Source: Membranipora membranacea (lineage: Eukaryota; Bryozoa; Gymnolaemata; Cheilostomatida; Membraniporidae). Taken from it: 64,000 nucleotides of DNA. Below, in pieces: positions 25,701 to 37,150 of the stretch; position 1 is the first letter of the stretch, and every line of letters begins with the position of its first letter. Location: NCBI GenBank assembly GCA_914767715.1, contig OU612069.1:24177387-24241386 (forward strand), read 5' to 3'. The notes under the pieces are model-generated. The model was not told where the DNA came from. It did no database searches and was given only the letters and a program-made list of their open reading frames with translations. Position numbers and translations under genes: made by a program.

Positions 25701-27175
25701 CATTGACCATCAGCATATGGCTTGTGATGTTACATAATAATACATTCATGAAAATATACAATTGTTTTTGAATGCATTTCCAAGTCAAACATACACATCA
25801 GTAGTTGTCTACTCTTTGAGGAAGTGAGGGCAACTCCATCTTTCAAAGTGATTTTTTCAGGGAGTCTAAATCTCCTACTTTCACATGGTCAAAGAATCAT
25901 GTTATTATACAATAATGTATTTATTCCATATTAGTAATAATGCCGCCAATCAATGCTGACAATGACTTCTGCTAAATCAATATTGTTTTGGAAATAGCTG
26001 GCCAAAATATTATCTATAGAGACAATAATATGCATAAAACTAATAAACCAGCAATGTAATGATATATCGCTCAGGCACTGGTGGTGTATTTAAGTTGAAG
26101 TTGTAAGTTGAACTCATTTCCATATTTGTATCTCTATTTTCAGACTCCGATATTTCTCGCTAATCACACAATGCACTGGGATGAAAAGATGTGGGATTCT
26201 CCCCAAACGTAAGTATGACACTAAATTGACACCATTTTGGAGTGATTATTCAGGCTTCAGATTTGTAGTTACATAAACTATCATGTGATTTGGAAAAATA
26301 ATCTAAAAACAATTTATAATACCTGAGCTATTTCAGGTTCAGGTATACAAGACATGATTCAGCAGAACTACTGGTTGTTGAGCAGAAAAAGGCACTAGGA
26401 ATAAGTGAACTAACATATCGAACAGCCAGCCTGGTGGTGACCTACAGATCTGAACCTAGGGCAGCTGGTATCCCTTCTTGAAAACTCCGGTCTTGTAGCT
26501 TGATGACACATAGTGGGTTTTCAATTTTTGAGATACAAGTGGCAAAGTATATACATCTATTATTGCTTTGTATTAGATGTAATATAATGGAAAACCAAAC
26601 TGATATGTATATGTTACACATTTTTATGAATTTAGGTTTAACCCCGACAGATTTTTGGATATGTCTAAGATCGAACCCTTCAAGTTTGAGCCGTTTGGTA
26701 TCGGCAAAAGAAAATGTCCAGGTTATCGTATGGCTGACATGGAGGCTCAGATATTTCTTATTCTTCTGCTCAAAAGTTTCAAGGTAGGCCCTATACTTTG
26801 TCATATTGATCTGACTAGCTGTTAACGAATGATATGGTCTCCTTGTGTTTTCGAACTATCAAAAAAATCAGGCTAATCAGGCCAGAGGAATTCCATTGCT
26901 AACTCGCTAGCTATGCAAATATGGGCCATGCGCAAAGTTTAGATCTATATGCTGATAATGTCAGCGTATAGTATATATCACATAATATATTGACCATTAT
27001 AATAACAAGCAGTACTCAATCATAATTTATTGTGGCAGTCTCTTAGAATTTGATCGTAAAGTATCTCATTCTTCACTTTCAGGTGACACTGCTGCCAGAT
27101 CAGCCACTCAAGTATAAGTTTGGTATATTAGTAAAGCCAGATGTGGAGATTTACGCTACTGTAGAGAAAAGATAG
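19796..27175 (+). CDS. CYP20-like: CYP20-like cytochrome P450, copy 1 (13 exons)
   Basis: Exons are 19796-19864, 20210-20289, 20597-20766, 22079-22224, 22479-22649, 23027-23105, 23791-23877, 24463-24552, 24929-25049, 25438-25549, 26144-26208, 26636-26783 and 27083-27175. The total is 1,431 nt, 476 residues, with all phases consistent. Residues 4-22 form an N-terminal membrane anchor, followed by a proline hinge (KIIPGLNPRS). The I-helix has AGSHTSG (290-296), with His where most P450s carry Asp/Glu. The ExxR pair is E346/R349, PDRF is at 400-403, and the heme loop FGIGKRKCPG places the ligand at Cys424. CYP20 membership is inferred from length (human about 460), from the phrase pattern PG..P....GN..I..SGS..EFL in exons 2-3, and from 13 exons. 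CYP20 is a microsomal orphan monooxygenase. The donor of exon 6 (GTTCGT) is weak but keeps the expected spacing. Exon 2 is the least certain boundary. Confidence 0.86.
23357..23694. mobile_element. Tc1/mariner-like MITE in intron 6 of copy 1
   Basis: The ends pair as CCCTACTGACCTTA and TAAGGTCAGTAGGG (perfect in the copy at 40,746-41,088, two changes here on the left) and are flanked by TA, as expected of Tc1/mariner insertion. Next to the ends are subterminal TAATTCGCG and CGCGAATTATTA. No transposase frame. It contains a tRNA-like segment. Confidence 0.72.
23516..23592 (-). ncRNA. tRNA-like sequence inside the MITE
   Basis: The minus strand reads TAGCTCAGTGTGTAGAGCAT, a textbook D-arm/A box, followed by an anticodon-arm-like region and the B-box-like GGTTAAATTCC. 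The acceptor ends do not pair well, so this is a tRNA-derived fragment (SINE head or captured tRNA) and not a working tRNA gene. The same sequence occurs in copy 2 at about 40,912-40,986. Confidence 0.6.
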
Positions 27176-27855
27176 ACATGCAGGGCAACTCAAGCTGGTG
27201 TAAAACTTGAGAACACTCATTCATAATATCTACCCTAGAGGAAAAAATATATTTTATAACTAAAACAGAGTGACTTGATGTCAGCTAGCACCAGTTTTAT
27301 ATTTGAGATGATAATAGCAGTGAGGCTTGGTAAACATTTGCAAGTAAAAAATATCTGCATAAGCTAAGGACTTTTATATAATACTAATTATGGACTAAAT
27401 GATCACTTTCTACATGCTTCTTCAACATGAGGCACATGCTTCGGGTGCCCGTGACAACCCTGTTGGACGTCAGGACCAGAAACAGTAGTGCTGACTTAGA
27501 ATGAGGTAGAAAACATGAGAAACTTTCCTTCAATGGTTTTTTATCTTTGGAAGTATTGCAATATAACAAAATATTTTTAATTGAATTGAATATATAGAAG
27601 CTTCAATGGTTTATAAGTTGAGCTTCTTGTGCTTCCATGGGATACCAAGTTAGTTAAGGCAATTTTTATTTTATAATGAGTGTTTCAATTCACATAGTTA
27701 CGTTATTCTGGCGATATGACAAAAGTCAGAGAATTTAATGGTCTAAAGTCTAATTTATGGCCAGATTCAGCTTTCAGTTTGTGATTCTATGTCAAACGAA
27801 AAACTTGACCTCAATAGGTAAAGGGCTAGATGTAACTGTTTATCGGGTCTTATAC
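27176..27855. other. 3' flank of CYP20-like copy 1
   Basis: Noncoding sequence, nearly identical to 44,567-45,250 downstream of copy 2, and likely to hold the 3' UTR. No clean AATAAA appears in this copy, whereas copy 2 has GCAATAAAATG near 44,951. Confidence 0.55.
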
Positions 27856-30800
27856 TGCTGTCGACACCCCTTTCCTCTATCACTAGGCTCCTCTTATTGC
27901 TGTCGACACCCCTTTCCTCTATCACTAGGCTCCTCTTATTGCTGTCGACACCCCTTTCCTCTATCACTAGGCTCCTCTTATTGCTGTCGACACCCCTTTC
28001 CTCTATCACTAGGTTCCTCTTATTGCTGTCGACACCCCTTTCCTCTATTACTAGGCTCCTCTTATTGCTGTCGACACCCCTTTCCTCTATTACTAGGCTC
28101 CTCTTATTGCTGTCGACACCCCTTTCCTCTATTACTAGGCTCCTCTTATTGCTGTCGACACCCCTTTCCTCTATCACTAGGCTCCTCTTATTGCTGTCGA
28201 CACCCCTTTCCTCTATCACTAGGTTCCTCTTATTGCTGTCGACACCCCTTTCCTCTATTACTAGGCTCCTCTTATTGCTGTCGACACCCCTTTCCTCTAT
28301 CACTAGGCTCCTCTTATTGCTGTCGACACCCCTTTCCTCTATTACTAGGCTCCTCTTATTGCTGTCGACACCCCTTTCCTCTATTACTAGGCTCCTCTTA
28401 TTGCTGTCGACACCCCTTTCCTCTATCACTAGGCTCCTCTTATTGCTGTCGACACCCCTTTCCTCTATCACTAGGCTCCTCTTATTGCTGTCGACACCCC
28501 TTTCCTCTATTACTAGGCTCCTCTTATTGCTGTCGACACCCCTTTCCTCTATTACTAGGCTCCTCTTATTGCTGTCGACACCCCTTTCCTCTATCACTAG
28601 GCTCCTCTTATTGCTGTCGACACCCCTTTCCTCTATCACTAGGCTCCTCTTATTGCTGTCGACACCCCTTCCTCTATTACTAGGCTCCTCTTATTGCTGT
28701 CGACACCCCTTTCCTCTATCACTAGGCTCCTCTTATTGTTGTCGACACCCCTTCTCTCTATTACTAGGCTCCTCTTATTGCTGTCGACACCCCTTTCCTC
28801 TATTACTAGGCTCCTCTTATTGCTGTCGACACCCCTTTCCTCTATTACTAGGCTCCTCTTATTGCTGTCGACACCCCTTTCCTCTATTACTAGGCTCCTC
28901 TTATTGCTGTCGACACCCCTTTCCTCTATTACTAGGCTCCTCTTATTGCTGTCGACACCCCTTTCCTCTATCACTAGGCTCCTCTTATTGCTGTCGACAC
29001 CCCTTTCCTCTATTACTAGGCTCCTCTTATTGCTGTCGACACCCCTTCCTCTATTACTAGGCTCCTCTTATTGCTGTCGACACCCCTTTCCTCTATCACT
29101 AGGCTCCTCTTATTGCTGTCGACACCCCTTTCCTCTATCACTAGGCTCCTCTTATTGCTGTCGACACCCCTTTCCTCTATCACTAGGCTCCTCTTATTGC
29201 TGTCGACACCCCCTTCCTCTATTACTAGGCTCCTCTTATTGCTGTCGACACCCCCTTCCTCTATTACTAGGCTCCTCTTATTGCTGTCGACACCCCTTTC
29301 CTCTATTACTAGGCTCCTCTTATTGCTGTCGACACCCCTTTCCTCTATCACTAGGCTCCTCTTATTGCTGTCGACACCCCTTTCCTCTATTACTAGGCTC
29401 CTCTTATTGCTGTCGACACCCCTTTCCTCTATCACTAGGCTCCTCTTATTGCTGTCGACACCCCTTTCCTCTATCACTAGGCTCCTCTTATTGCTGTCGA
29501 CACCCCCTTCCTCTATTACTAGGCTCCTCTTATTGCTGTCGACACCCCTTTCCTCTATCACTAGGCTCCTCTTATTGCTGTCGACACCCCTTTCCTCTAT
29601 TACTAGGCTCCTCTTATTGCTGTCGACACCCCTTTCCTCTATCACTAGGCTCCTCTTATTGCTGTCGACACCCCTTTCCTCTATTACTAGGCTCCTCTTA
29701 TTGCTGTCGACACCCCTTTCCTCTATTACTAGGCTCCTCTTATTGCTGTCGACACCCCTTTCCTCTATCACTAGGCTCCTCTTATTGCTGTCGACACCCC
29801 TTTCCTCTATTACTAGGCTCCTCTTATTGCTGTCGACACCCCTTTCCTCTATCACTAGGCTCCTCTTATTGCTGTCGACACCCCTTTCCTCTATCACTAG
29901 GCTCCTCTTATTGCTGTCGACACCCCTTTCCTCTATCACTAGGCTCCTCTTATTGCTGTCGACACCCCTTTCCTCTATTACTAGGCTCCTCTTATTGCTG
30001 TCGACACCCCTTTCCTCTATTACTAGGCTCCTCTTATTGCTGTCGACACCCCTTTCCTCTATTACTAGGCTCCTCTTATTGCTGTCGACACCCCTTTCCT
30101 CTATTACTAGGCTCCTCTTATTGCTGTCGACACCCCTTTCCTCTATTACTAGGCTCCTCTTATTGCTGTCGACACCCCTTTCCTCTATCACTAGGCTCCT
30201 CTTATTGCTGTCGACACCCCTTTCCTCTATTACTAGGCTCCTCTTATTGCTGTCGACACCCCTTTCCTCTATTACTAGGCTCCTCTTATTGCTGTCGACA
30301 CCCCTTTCCTCTATTACTAGGCTCCTCTTATTGCTGTCGACACCCCTTTCCTCTATTACTAGGCTCCTCTTATTGCTGTCGACACCCCTTTCCTCTATCA
30401 CTAGGCTCCTCTTATTGCTGTCGACACCCCTTTCCTCTATCACTAGGTTCCTCTTATTGCTGTCGACACCCCTTTCCTCTATTACTAGGCTCCTCTTATT
30501 GCTGTCGACACCCCTTTCCTCTATCACTAGGCTCCTCTTATTGCTGTCGACACCCCTTTCCTCTATTACTAGGCTCCTCTTATTGCTGTCGACACCCCTT
30601 TCCTCTATTACTAGGCTCCTCTTATTGCTGTCGACACCCCTTTCCTCTATCACTAGGCTCCTCTTATTGCTGTCGACACCCCTTTCCTCTATCACTAGGC
30701 TCCTCTTATTGCTGTCGACACCCCTTTCCTCTATTACTAGGCTCCTCTTATTGCTGTCGACACCCCTTTCCTCTATTACTAGGCTCCTCTTATTGCTGTC

Positions 30801-32860
30801 GACACCCCTTTCCTCTATCACTAGGCTCCTCTTATTGCTGTCGACACCCCTTTCCTCTATCACTAGGCTCCTCTTATTGCTGTCGACACCCCTTCCTCTA
30901 TTACTAGGCTCCTCTTATTGCTGTCGACACCCCTTTCCTCTATCACTAGGCTCCTCTTATTGTTGTCGACACCCCTTCTCTCTATTACTAGGCTCCTCTT
31001 ATTGCTGTCGACACCCCTTTCCTCTATTACTAGGCTCCTCTTATTGCTGTCGACACCCCTTTCCTCTATTACTAGGCTCCTCTTATTGCTGTCGACACCC
31101 CTTTCCTCTATTACTAGGCTCCTCTTATTGCTGTCGACACCCCTTTCCTCTATTACTAGGCTCCTCTTATTGCTGTCGACACCCCTTTCCTCTATCACTA
31201 GGCTCCTCTTATTGCTGTCGACACCCCTTTCCTCTATTACTAGGCTCCTCTTATTGCTGTCGACACCCCTTCCTCTATTACTAGGCTCCTCTTATTGCTG
31301 TCGACACCCCTTTCCTCTATCACTAGGCTCCTCTTATTGCTGTCGACACCCCTTTCCTCTATCACTAGGCTCCTCTTATTGCTGTCGACACCCCTTTCCT
31401 CTATCACTAGGCTCCTCTTATTGCTGTCGACACCCCCTTCCTCTATTACTAGGCTCCTCTTATTGCTGTCGACACCCCCTTCCTCTATTACTAGGCTCCT
31501 CTTATTGCTGTCGACACCCCTTTCCTCTATTACTAGGCTCCTCTTATTGCTGTCGACACCCCTTTCCTCTATCACTAGGCTCCTCTTATTGCTGTCGACA
31601 CCCCTTTCCTCTATTACTAGGCTCCTCTTATTGCTGTCGACACCCCTTTCCTCTATCACTAGGCTCCTCTTATTGCTGTCGACACCCCTTTCCTCTATCA
31701 CTAGGCTCCTCTTATTGCTGTCGACACCCCCTTCCTCTATTACTAGGCTCCTCTTATTGCTGTCGACACCCCTTTCCTCTATCACTAGGCTCCTCTTATT
31801 GCTGTCGACACCCCTTTCCTCTATTACTAGGCTCCTCTTATTGCTGTCGACACCCCTTTCCTCTATCACTAGGCTCCTCTTATTGCTGTCGACACCCCTT
31901 TCCTCTATTACTAGGCTCCTCTTATTGCTGTCGACACCCCTTTCCTCTATTACTAGGCTCCTCTTATTGCTGTCGACACCCCTTTCCTCTATCACTAGGC
32001 TCCTCTTATTGCTGTCGACACCCCTTTCCTCTATTACTAGGCTCCTCTTATTGCTGTCGACACCCCTTTCCTCTATCACTAGGCTCCTCTTATTGCTGTC
32101 GACACCCCTTTCCTCTATCACTAGGCTCCTCTTATTGCTGTCGACACCCCTTTCCTCTATCACTAGGCTCCTCTTATTGCTGTCGACACCCCTTTCCTCT
32201 ATTACTAGGCTCCTCTTATTGCTGTCGACACCCCTTTCCTCTATTACTAGGCTCCTCTTATTGCTGTCGACACCCCTTTCCTCTATTACTAGGCTCCTCT
32301 TATTGCTGTCGACACCCCTTTCCTCTATTACTAGGCTCCTCTTATTGCTGTCGACACCCCTTTCCTCTATTACTAGGCTCCTCTTATTGCTGTCGACACC
32401 CCTTTCCTCTATCACTAGGCTCCTCTTATTGCTGTCGACACCCCTTTCCTCTATTACTAGGCTCCTCTTATTGCTGTCGACACCCCTTTCCTCTATTACT
32501 AGGCTCCTCTTATTGCTGTCGACACCCCTTTCCTCTATTACTAGGCTCCTCTTATTGCTGTCGACACCCCTTTCCTCTATTACTAGGCTCCTCTTATTGC
32601 TGTCGACACCCCTTTCCTCTATTACTAGGCTCCTCTTATTGCTGTCGACACCCCCTTCCTCTATCACTAGGCTCCTCTTATTGCTGTTGACACCCCTTTC
32701 CTCTATTACTAGGCTCCTCTTATTGCTGTCGACACCCCTTTCCTCTATCACTAGGCTCCTCTTATTGCTATCGACACCCCCTTCCTCTATTACTAGGCTC
32801 CTCTTATTGCTGTCGACACCCCCTTCCTCTATTACTAGGCTCCTCTTATACTGCTGTTGA
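27856..32860 (+). repeat. 42-bp minisatellite, about 119 copies
   Basis: Near-perfect head-to-tail copies of a 42-base unit containing GCTGTCGACACCCCTTTCC and CTAGGCTCCTCTTAT. Each unit has a SalI site (GTCGAC) and one CpG, and 31 of 42 plus-strand bases are pyrimidines. Variation is concentrated at a few sites: C or T in TATYACTAGG, C or T in AGGYTCC, and the C/T run length (giving some 41-bp units). Because 42 is a multiple of 3 and few stops occur, long open frames of up to 737 codons appear on both strands; these are by-products. The orthologous place beside copy 2 (about 45,240-45,300) has roughly one unit. Confidence 0.97.
28200..32648 (+). repeat. 2,224-bp higher-order repeat within the minisatellite
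   Basis: Rare variant units recur with exactly 2,224-bp spacing: AGGTTCC at 28,221 and 30,445, TTGTTGTCGAC near 28,737 and 30,961, the 41-bp units near 28,660/30,884 and 29,037/31,261, and CACCCCCTTCC near 29,207/31,431. The spacing is 53 units less 2 bp, as expected from two 41-bp units. The match starts after 28,011 and fails near 32,640, so there are two copies. Confidence 0.9.
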
Positions 32861-32963
32861 AGTGGGGTCTCAGCAAGCTGCTGGGATGTCAGTAATTGTT
32901 AGCGGCAGTGGAAATTTCAACGACAAAGTTAATTAACTGATATTTTCAATTTCTAGAAAAACA

Positions 32964-33037
32964 CTCCAGGGTGACTAACCCTAGACCCTGCTCTCCAGGG
33001 TGACTAACCCTAGACCCTGCTCTCCAGGGTGACTAAT
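32964..33037 (+). repeat. 29-bp tandem repeat, about 2.6 copies
   Basis: The unit CCAGGGTGACTAACCCTAG plus GACCCTGCTCT repeats directly downstream of the large minisatellite. The unit 2 equivalent (45,402-45,460) has two copies, one with a changed TGTCTTACCC core. Confidence 0.85.
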
Positions 33038-34004
33038 TTGATGATAATTTGTACATCCTTTCAGTCCCTGAGAAATTGCCAGCCCTGATTGGTTTGAGAT
33101 TAGTATTACCGTCGGATAAAATTGATCGATTTTTTTGAATAGTACTTCATTTACTCTGGAATGTTGTTTAGATAAAATATAGATATATATACAAATATAT
33201 GGATTTCTCCAACTAAAATGGTGAAAAATATAGCAGCTAGTAGCAAATTTAAAATCGTCATCAGCGTCACATTATGTTATATGTATGTTTATGATCATTC
33301 AATGTACATATATTATAGAGTAAAACCAGCAAAGGCAGGACAATTATGTGTGTATATTGTATTGTATCATTGGGGATAAAATCATTTGTTGTTGAGCGCT
33401 CTGTTATAAAAAAAAAATCTAAAATAAAAATCTAAAATATCTACTTAAATAATCCGTTTAAAAAAGATACAGCTTGGTGTCTAAAACAGAACTTCCTCAG
33501 GTTGTAAATTGTAATTATCCACAATTTTTCGAATTTGGACCTAATTTGTAAGTTTGTATACAAATAAATCTTCCTGCCATTGTATAATGCTGTTAATGAG
33601 TAGAGCATAAGAGATATGGTTTGAGTGATTGGGTGATACCATGAGGCAGCAGGAAAAGTGGGTAATGCCGCTGAATGAGGCGAGGGCAAGGAACATGCTG
33701 TCTAATAAGTTTGTATTCAGCGCTTTTTATGAAGATGTTTTGAATCAAAAAAGTTGTGTAAGAATGAATTAATAGTCGCCTGGCTTGGAGCTACAGGTAG
33801 ATAGGAACGTACATGTTCTCTCAGGAGATTGTCCACAAAACTTCACTTATGTGTTAATGATAAATGCATGTGTATTAAAAACCCATATCCAGTGCCTCAT
33901 CACTTTTTCAAAAAGTGTTTTGAAAAAAAGATAAGAAGCTGCTGATTCACACTCCTGTGTTCTACCACATATGTGTAGTAAAACCAGATGAGGGTGTGCT
34001 AATT
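33038..34004. other. Right end of duplication unit 1, no gene
   Basis: AT-rich noncoding DNA matched by 45,461-46,472. Open frames on the minus strand here (about 33,441-33,689) are altered by a 39-bp difference in unit 2 and are not supported as genes. Confidence 0.5.
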
Positions 34005-34245
34005 CTTGACTTAACTTTTTGCTTTCCTAGACACTTTAATAACCGCATGTAAAAATTTGGTTGTGGAGCATCAGATTTCATTCTTCACTCATCTATATTT
34101 TAAAGAACTTCCTTTGTCGCTGAAAGATTTGCATGATTTGCTCCCTGGTAACTGCCTTGTTTTGAGATGTTGCTACAACGGTCTACAGATAAACCTTGAT
34201 CAAATCTTAATTCAAATTCTAGCCAATGATTAAGCATAATTTTTG

Positions 34246-35090
34246 TTTCAGTTTCAGTTTAGTTTACATTCAGTATCATTGTGTGATAAAAACGAATGTT
34301 AACAGTGTAAAGAATAAAAAAAGTCTACTAGGCAAAATTTTCACTTGTTCGGATAAGACATAAAAAATGGGAAAAAAAATTTGGCACGTTTTTGTGTTCA
34401 GCATACAACAGGCCTAAAAATGTTGTTTCGACGAAATGATATTCTACTGCATGTATTAAAGTTTACTCTACTAAAAAGTGGACGCTGTGGATCAGAGGCT
34501 ATTTTGTTAAAGTGTCGTTCGCCAAGAGTAAATATAAAATCACATACAGAAGGTAGCTCTAAAATAGGTAATGTATCATCATAGCTAAGATCCGGCAAAA
34601 TAAAACGAGAAGCGGTTCTCTGAATCTTTTCGAGCTTGTTCTTATCGCCTTCAGATAAAAGGAAAAACCAAGATGGTGAGGCGTAAGTGATAATTGATCT
34701 GATATTAGTAGTATAAAACTTTTTGAACCCTTCGGTGTTTACACTCAAAATCTTTAGTTGGCGTAATAGATAAAGCCTGGAATTACAACTAGATACAATC
34801 TTATCTACATGTGAACTAAAAGTCATATGATCGTCAATGGTAACGTCTAAAATCTTGACAGAATTTAAAGGCAAAATGCTCACGTTCTCATCTAAAACAA
34901 TCGCCTCATCATAGTGGTATCTATAATTGATTAAGACATTCATAAAAATGGTCTTATCAGTATTTAAAATCATCTCATTCTCAGATGCACATTGGAGGGT
35001 TGCTAAAACTGCAGGTGCTACAGAACCTCCTGCCTTATCAAAAGCCTTATAAAAAGTAGTGTCGTCAGCATACTTAACTACATTGTAGCT
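34246..35090 (-). mobile_element. 5'-truncated CR1-like LINE
   Basis: On the minus strand a frame opens with VVKYADDTTFYKAFDK, the RT catalytic YADD block, and runs to a stop at 34,398 through RT thumb-like sequence (LRQLKIL, ITYASPSWFFLL, KLEKIQRTASRF). The 3' end finishes in a short AAACTGAAACTGAAAC repeat, the simple-repeat tail style of CR1 elements. Everything upstream of the YADD block is missing. It sits between sequences that are adjacent in unit 1 (near 18,158), so it inserted in unit 2 after duplication, or was lost from unit 1. It is not closely similar to the LINE at 14.8-18.2 kb. Confidence 0.82.
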
Positions 35091-35341
35091 TGAGACAACT
35101 GTTACAGATATAATAACTGTGCACAGGCTTTGTGTCAATGTTTTGGATTTGTGCCCCCAGAGCTGAAGAGAGGACAAATCAAAATGTTGACTTTTTAATA
35201 AGAGTCAAGGATTATGTTTCAATATTGGAATCCCAAGTAGAAAACCCTTAGTTTAGCCGCGCACACTCTCAAAAATTGTTGGGTACTATCAGTTTGAAAC
35301 TGAAAGTGAATGAAGCATAAATTCGTTGATCCTGTAATTGA

Positions 35342-35670
35342 CATTACAAAATAAAATACAGTTGTAAAATACCCTTTACCAGTGGTTCCTACATATTGTA
35401 GCAGCGGGTGGATTGTGTATACCAACAAATGAGTGTATCAAAAGTGGAGAATTGAGGCTACCATACACGCTCCCCAGCATGCAAGCACACACATCCAACA
35501 TGTAATCAGACATGCAAACTTTGCCTGCCATTGTACTCCTTTGTTCACCAAATAAAAGGCCTTTTGATTGTTATAAAACTTTCATAGGTCTCTTGGGACA
35601 TGTCTCCCTGACATTGGCCCCCAGGGCCTATCCAACATACTACAGCATAGGTGTACTTTATTTTGTAATG
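35342..35670. mobile_element. MITE copy B, complete
   Basis: Terminal inverted repeats CATTACAAAATAAAATAC and GTACTTTATTTTGTAATG (one mismatch) enclose 329 bp. Unit 1 keeps the empty site CTGTAATTGAAGGATTGG at 18,408-18,425, showing a clean insertion with a 2-bp (GA) target duplication. It is inverted relative to copy A at 14,451. No transposase. Confidence 0.85.
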
Positions 35671-35904
35671 GAAGGATTGGAAATAAATATGTCATACAGA
35701 GATCGAATGGACCAGTAGTAACAACAGCCGTCCTGTGAGTATGAGCTACATGCATTTAAGTCCAATGCAGTTTTATCATCACTTGTCAGTGCAATCTAGG
35801 CACCTTCTGAGGTACTTTTACTCAGCAAGTTATTATAAGTAAGTAAGTCTAGCTCCAGCATAACAATTACTGCAAACCTGCCATGTACTCATGGATCCCT
35901 GGGA

Positions 35905-36175
35905 CTTTCTAACATAACATACATGCCTTTACTTTGCTAATGCCCAGTATCAACCACCTAAGCACCCAAACACCCAACTTGTTGAGTGGTTGATACTGGA
36001 CATCGACAATGAAGTAAATGCATGTAAGCCCAATGAAGGGGCCCATGCATTTACATTGTAGTCACTAGTACAGTCACTGTGAGGGTCACCATAACTGCTG
36101 ATAGTCTCTCTCTCTCGGCTAGAGTGAGACTAGATCTAATGATGGTGACTAGCACCTCACAGTGACGACTACTGA
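35905..36175. repeat. Reduced foldback in unit 2
   Basis: Counterpart of 18,505-18,830. The left arm is intact, but the right arm is much shorter and diverged, so the long hairpin is lost; the second hairpin remains. Confidence 0.7.
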
Positions 36176-37150
36176 CCAGACTTTGAATGATATTGTCACT
36201 GACAATTGTGCTAGCCTTTTCTCAAATGCTCCATTTACCTTTTGAGATAAGGGTATACTGTGCATCTGGAGGGCATCCCTGTCAGACTACCGTTCAGATT
36301 ACATCACTAGTATAATTAGCAACTCTTGTGATCCAAAGACAGCATATTCCACTCATGGGTGTTGTAAGGTGTGGCAAGACTGTTGTATGGCAGTCTTAGC
36401 GTTTTAAGATGACATAGCTATCCAACCATGGCACATGGCTATACATATGGCACTCGTTTTACACCAATAGTCCTGCAGGTGCTGCAGGGCCCGTACCCCT
36501 GTTTCCTGTCACTGCTCTGCGACATTGCTATATGATTTGTATAGTATGCTGTAGTGTTGAGTGTTGCATTGGACTGAGAACCTAAAGTATGTCTTAGCGG
36601 GATACATGGGCTGCATAGACATTAGACACCCTCTCAACTATGACTTTTTCATGAAAGTGGCTCCTGCTCCTGACCCTGCCCATAGAGCTGCACTTTTTGT
36701 GTTGTAATATTTTTCATCCAAGCTTGGTAGCTCATGTGATTCCCTCCCATCTTCAGAGGGACCCAGTATTGGCATTTTTCCCGTATTCAAGTCCTTGACT
36801 TGCATACAGGAAAAATGTCCTATAATTATATGCTAGTAGCTTTGAGATGTGGGTGGTGTGCAGCTGTAGCCAACAGAAGGGTTGGGTGCATAAATATGCA
36901 TACAGTCTAGTCTTCAACAGTACTAGGTACTAGCACTAATAATATATAGCATATCATGTCTATCATTACACTTTTCACTGGTGCCCTGAGAAGTTCTGGC
37001 AGGGATAGCCTAAGGGTAGGCCACAGTCCACAACTTCTTAGACTATCATCCATGCAATAACAGTTTTAGCTAATATCAAATATTATCTGGAGTTGCTCTT
37101 CATAATATTTTTAAGGTGAACCATACGCAACTTGGAGACGTTCAACCACA
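36176..37150. other. Upstream flank of CYP20-like copy 2
   Basis: Matches the copy 1 flank, including the final 50 bases before the ATG with one substitution. Presumed promoter and 5' UTR; no element claimed. Confidence 0.5.

Larger units (their letters stand above)
11027..34004 (+). repeat. Segmental duplication, unit 1
   Basis: The block repeated at 34,015-46,472. Its left edge is set by matching sequence at 11,027-11,127 and 34,015-34,118. Its right edge is the shared end GAGGGTGTGCTAATT at 34,004 and 46,472, after which the copies diverge. Unit 1 holds the MITE/LINE nest, foldback, CYP20-like copy 1 and the minisatellite. Homology is continuous from about 18,160 onward except for indels. 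Confidence 0.85.

Noticed and set aside
26442-26804. 120-codon minus-strand frame and its partner at 43,711-44,160
   Set aside because: Antisense shadow of the conserved heme-loop exon of the P450 genes.
27757-32860. Very long open frames (up to 737 codons) on both strands
   Set aside because: They are produced by a 42-bp repeat whose length is divisible by three. Three or more overlapping frames are open at once, frames switch at 41-bp units, and the paralogous locus has no such frame.
27856-32860. CRISPR-like regular repeat array
   Set aside because: Units are contiguous with no unique spacers, and the context is an animal genome.
35090-35177. N-terminal extension of the second LINE reverse-transcriptase frame
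   Set aside because: This part matches unit 1 flanking DNA, so it is host sequence read through by chance; the element begins near 35,090.
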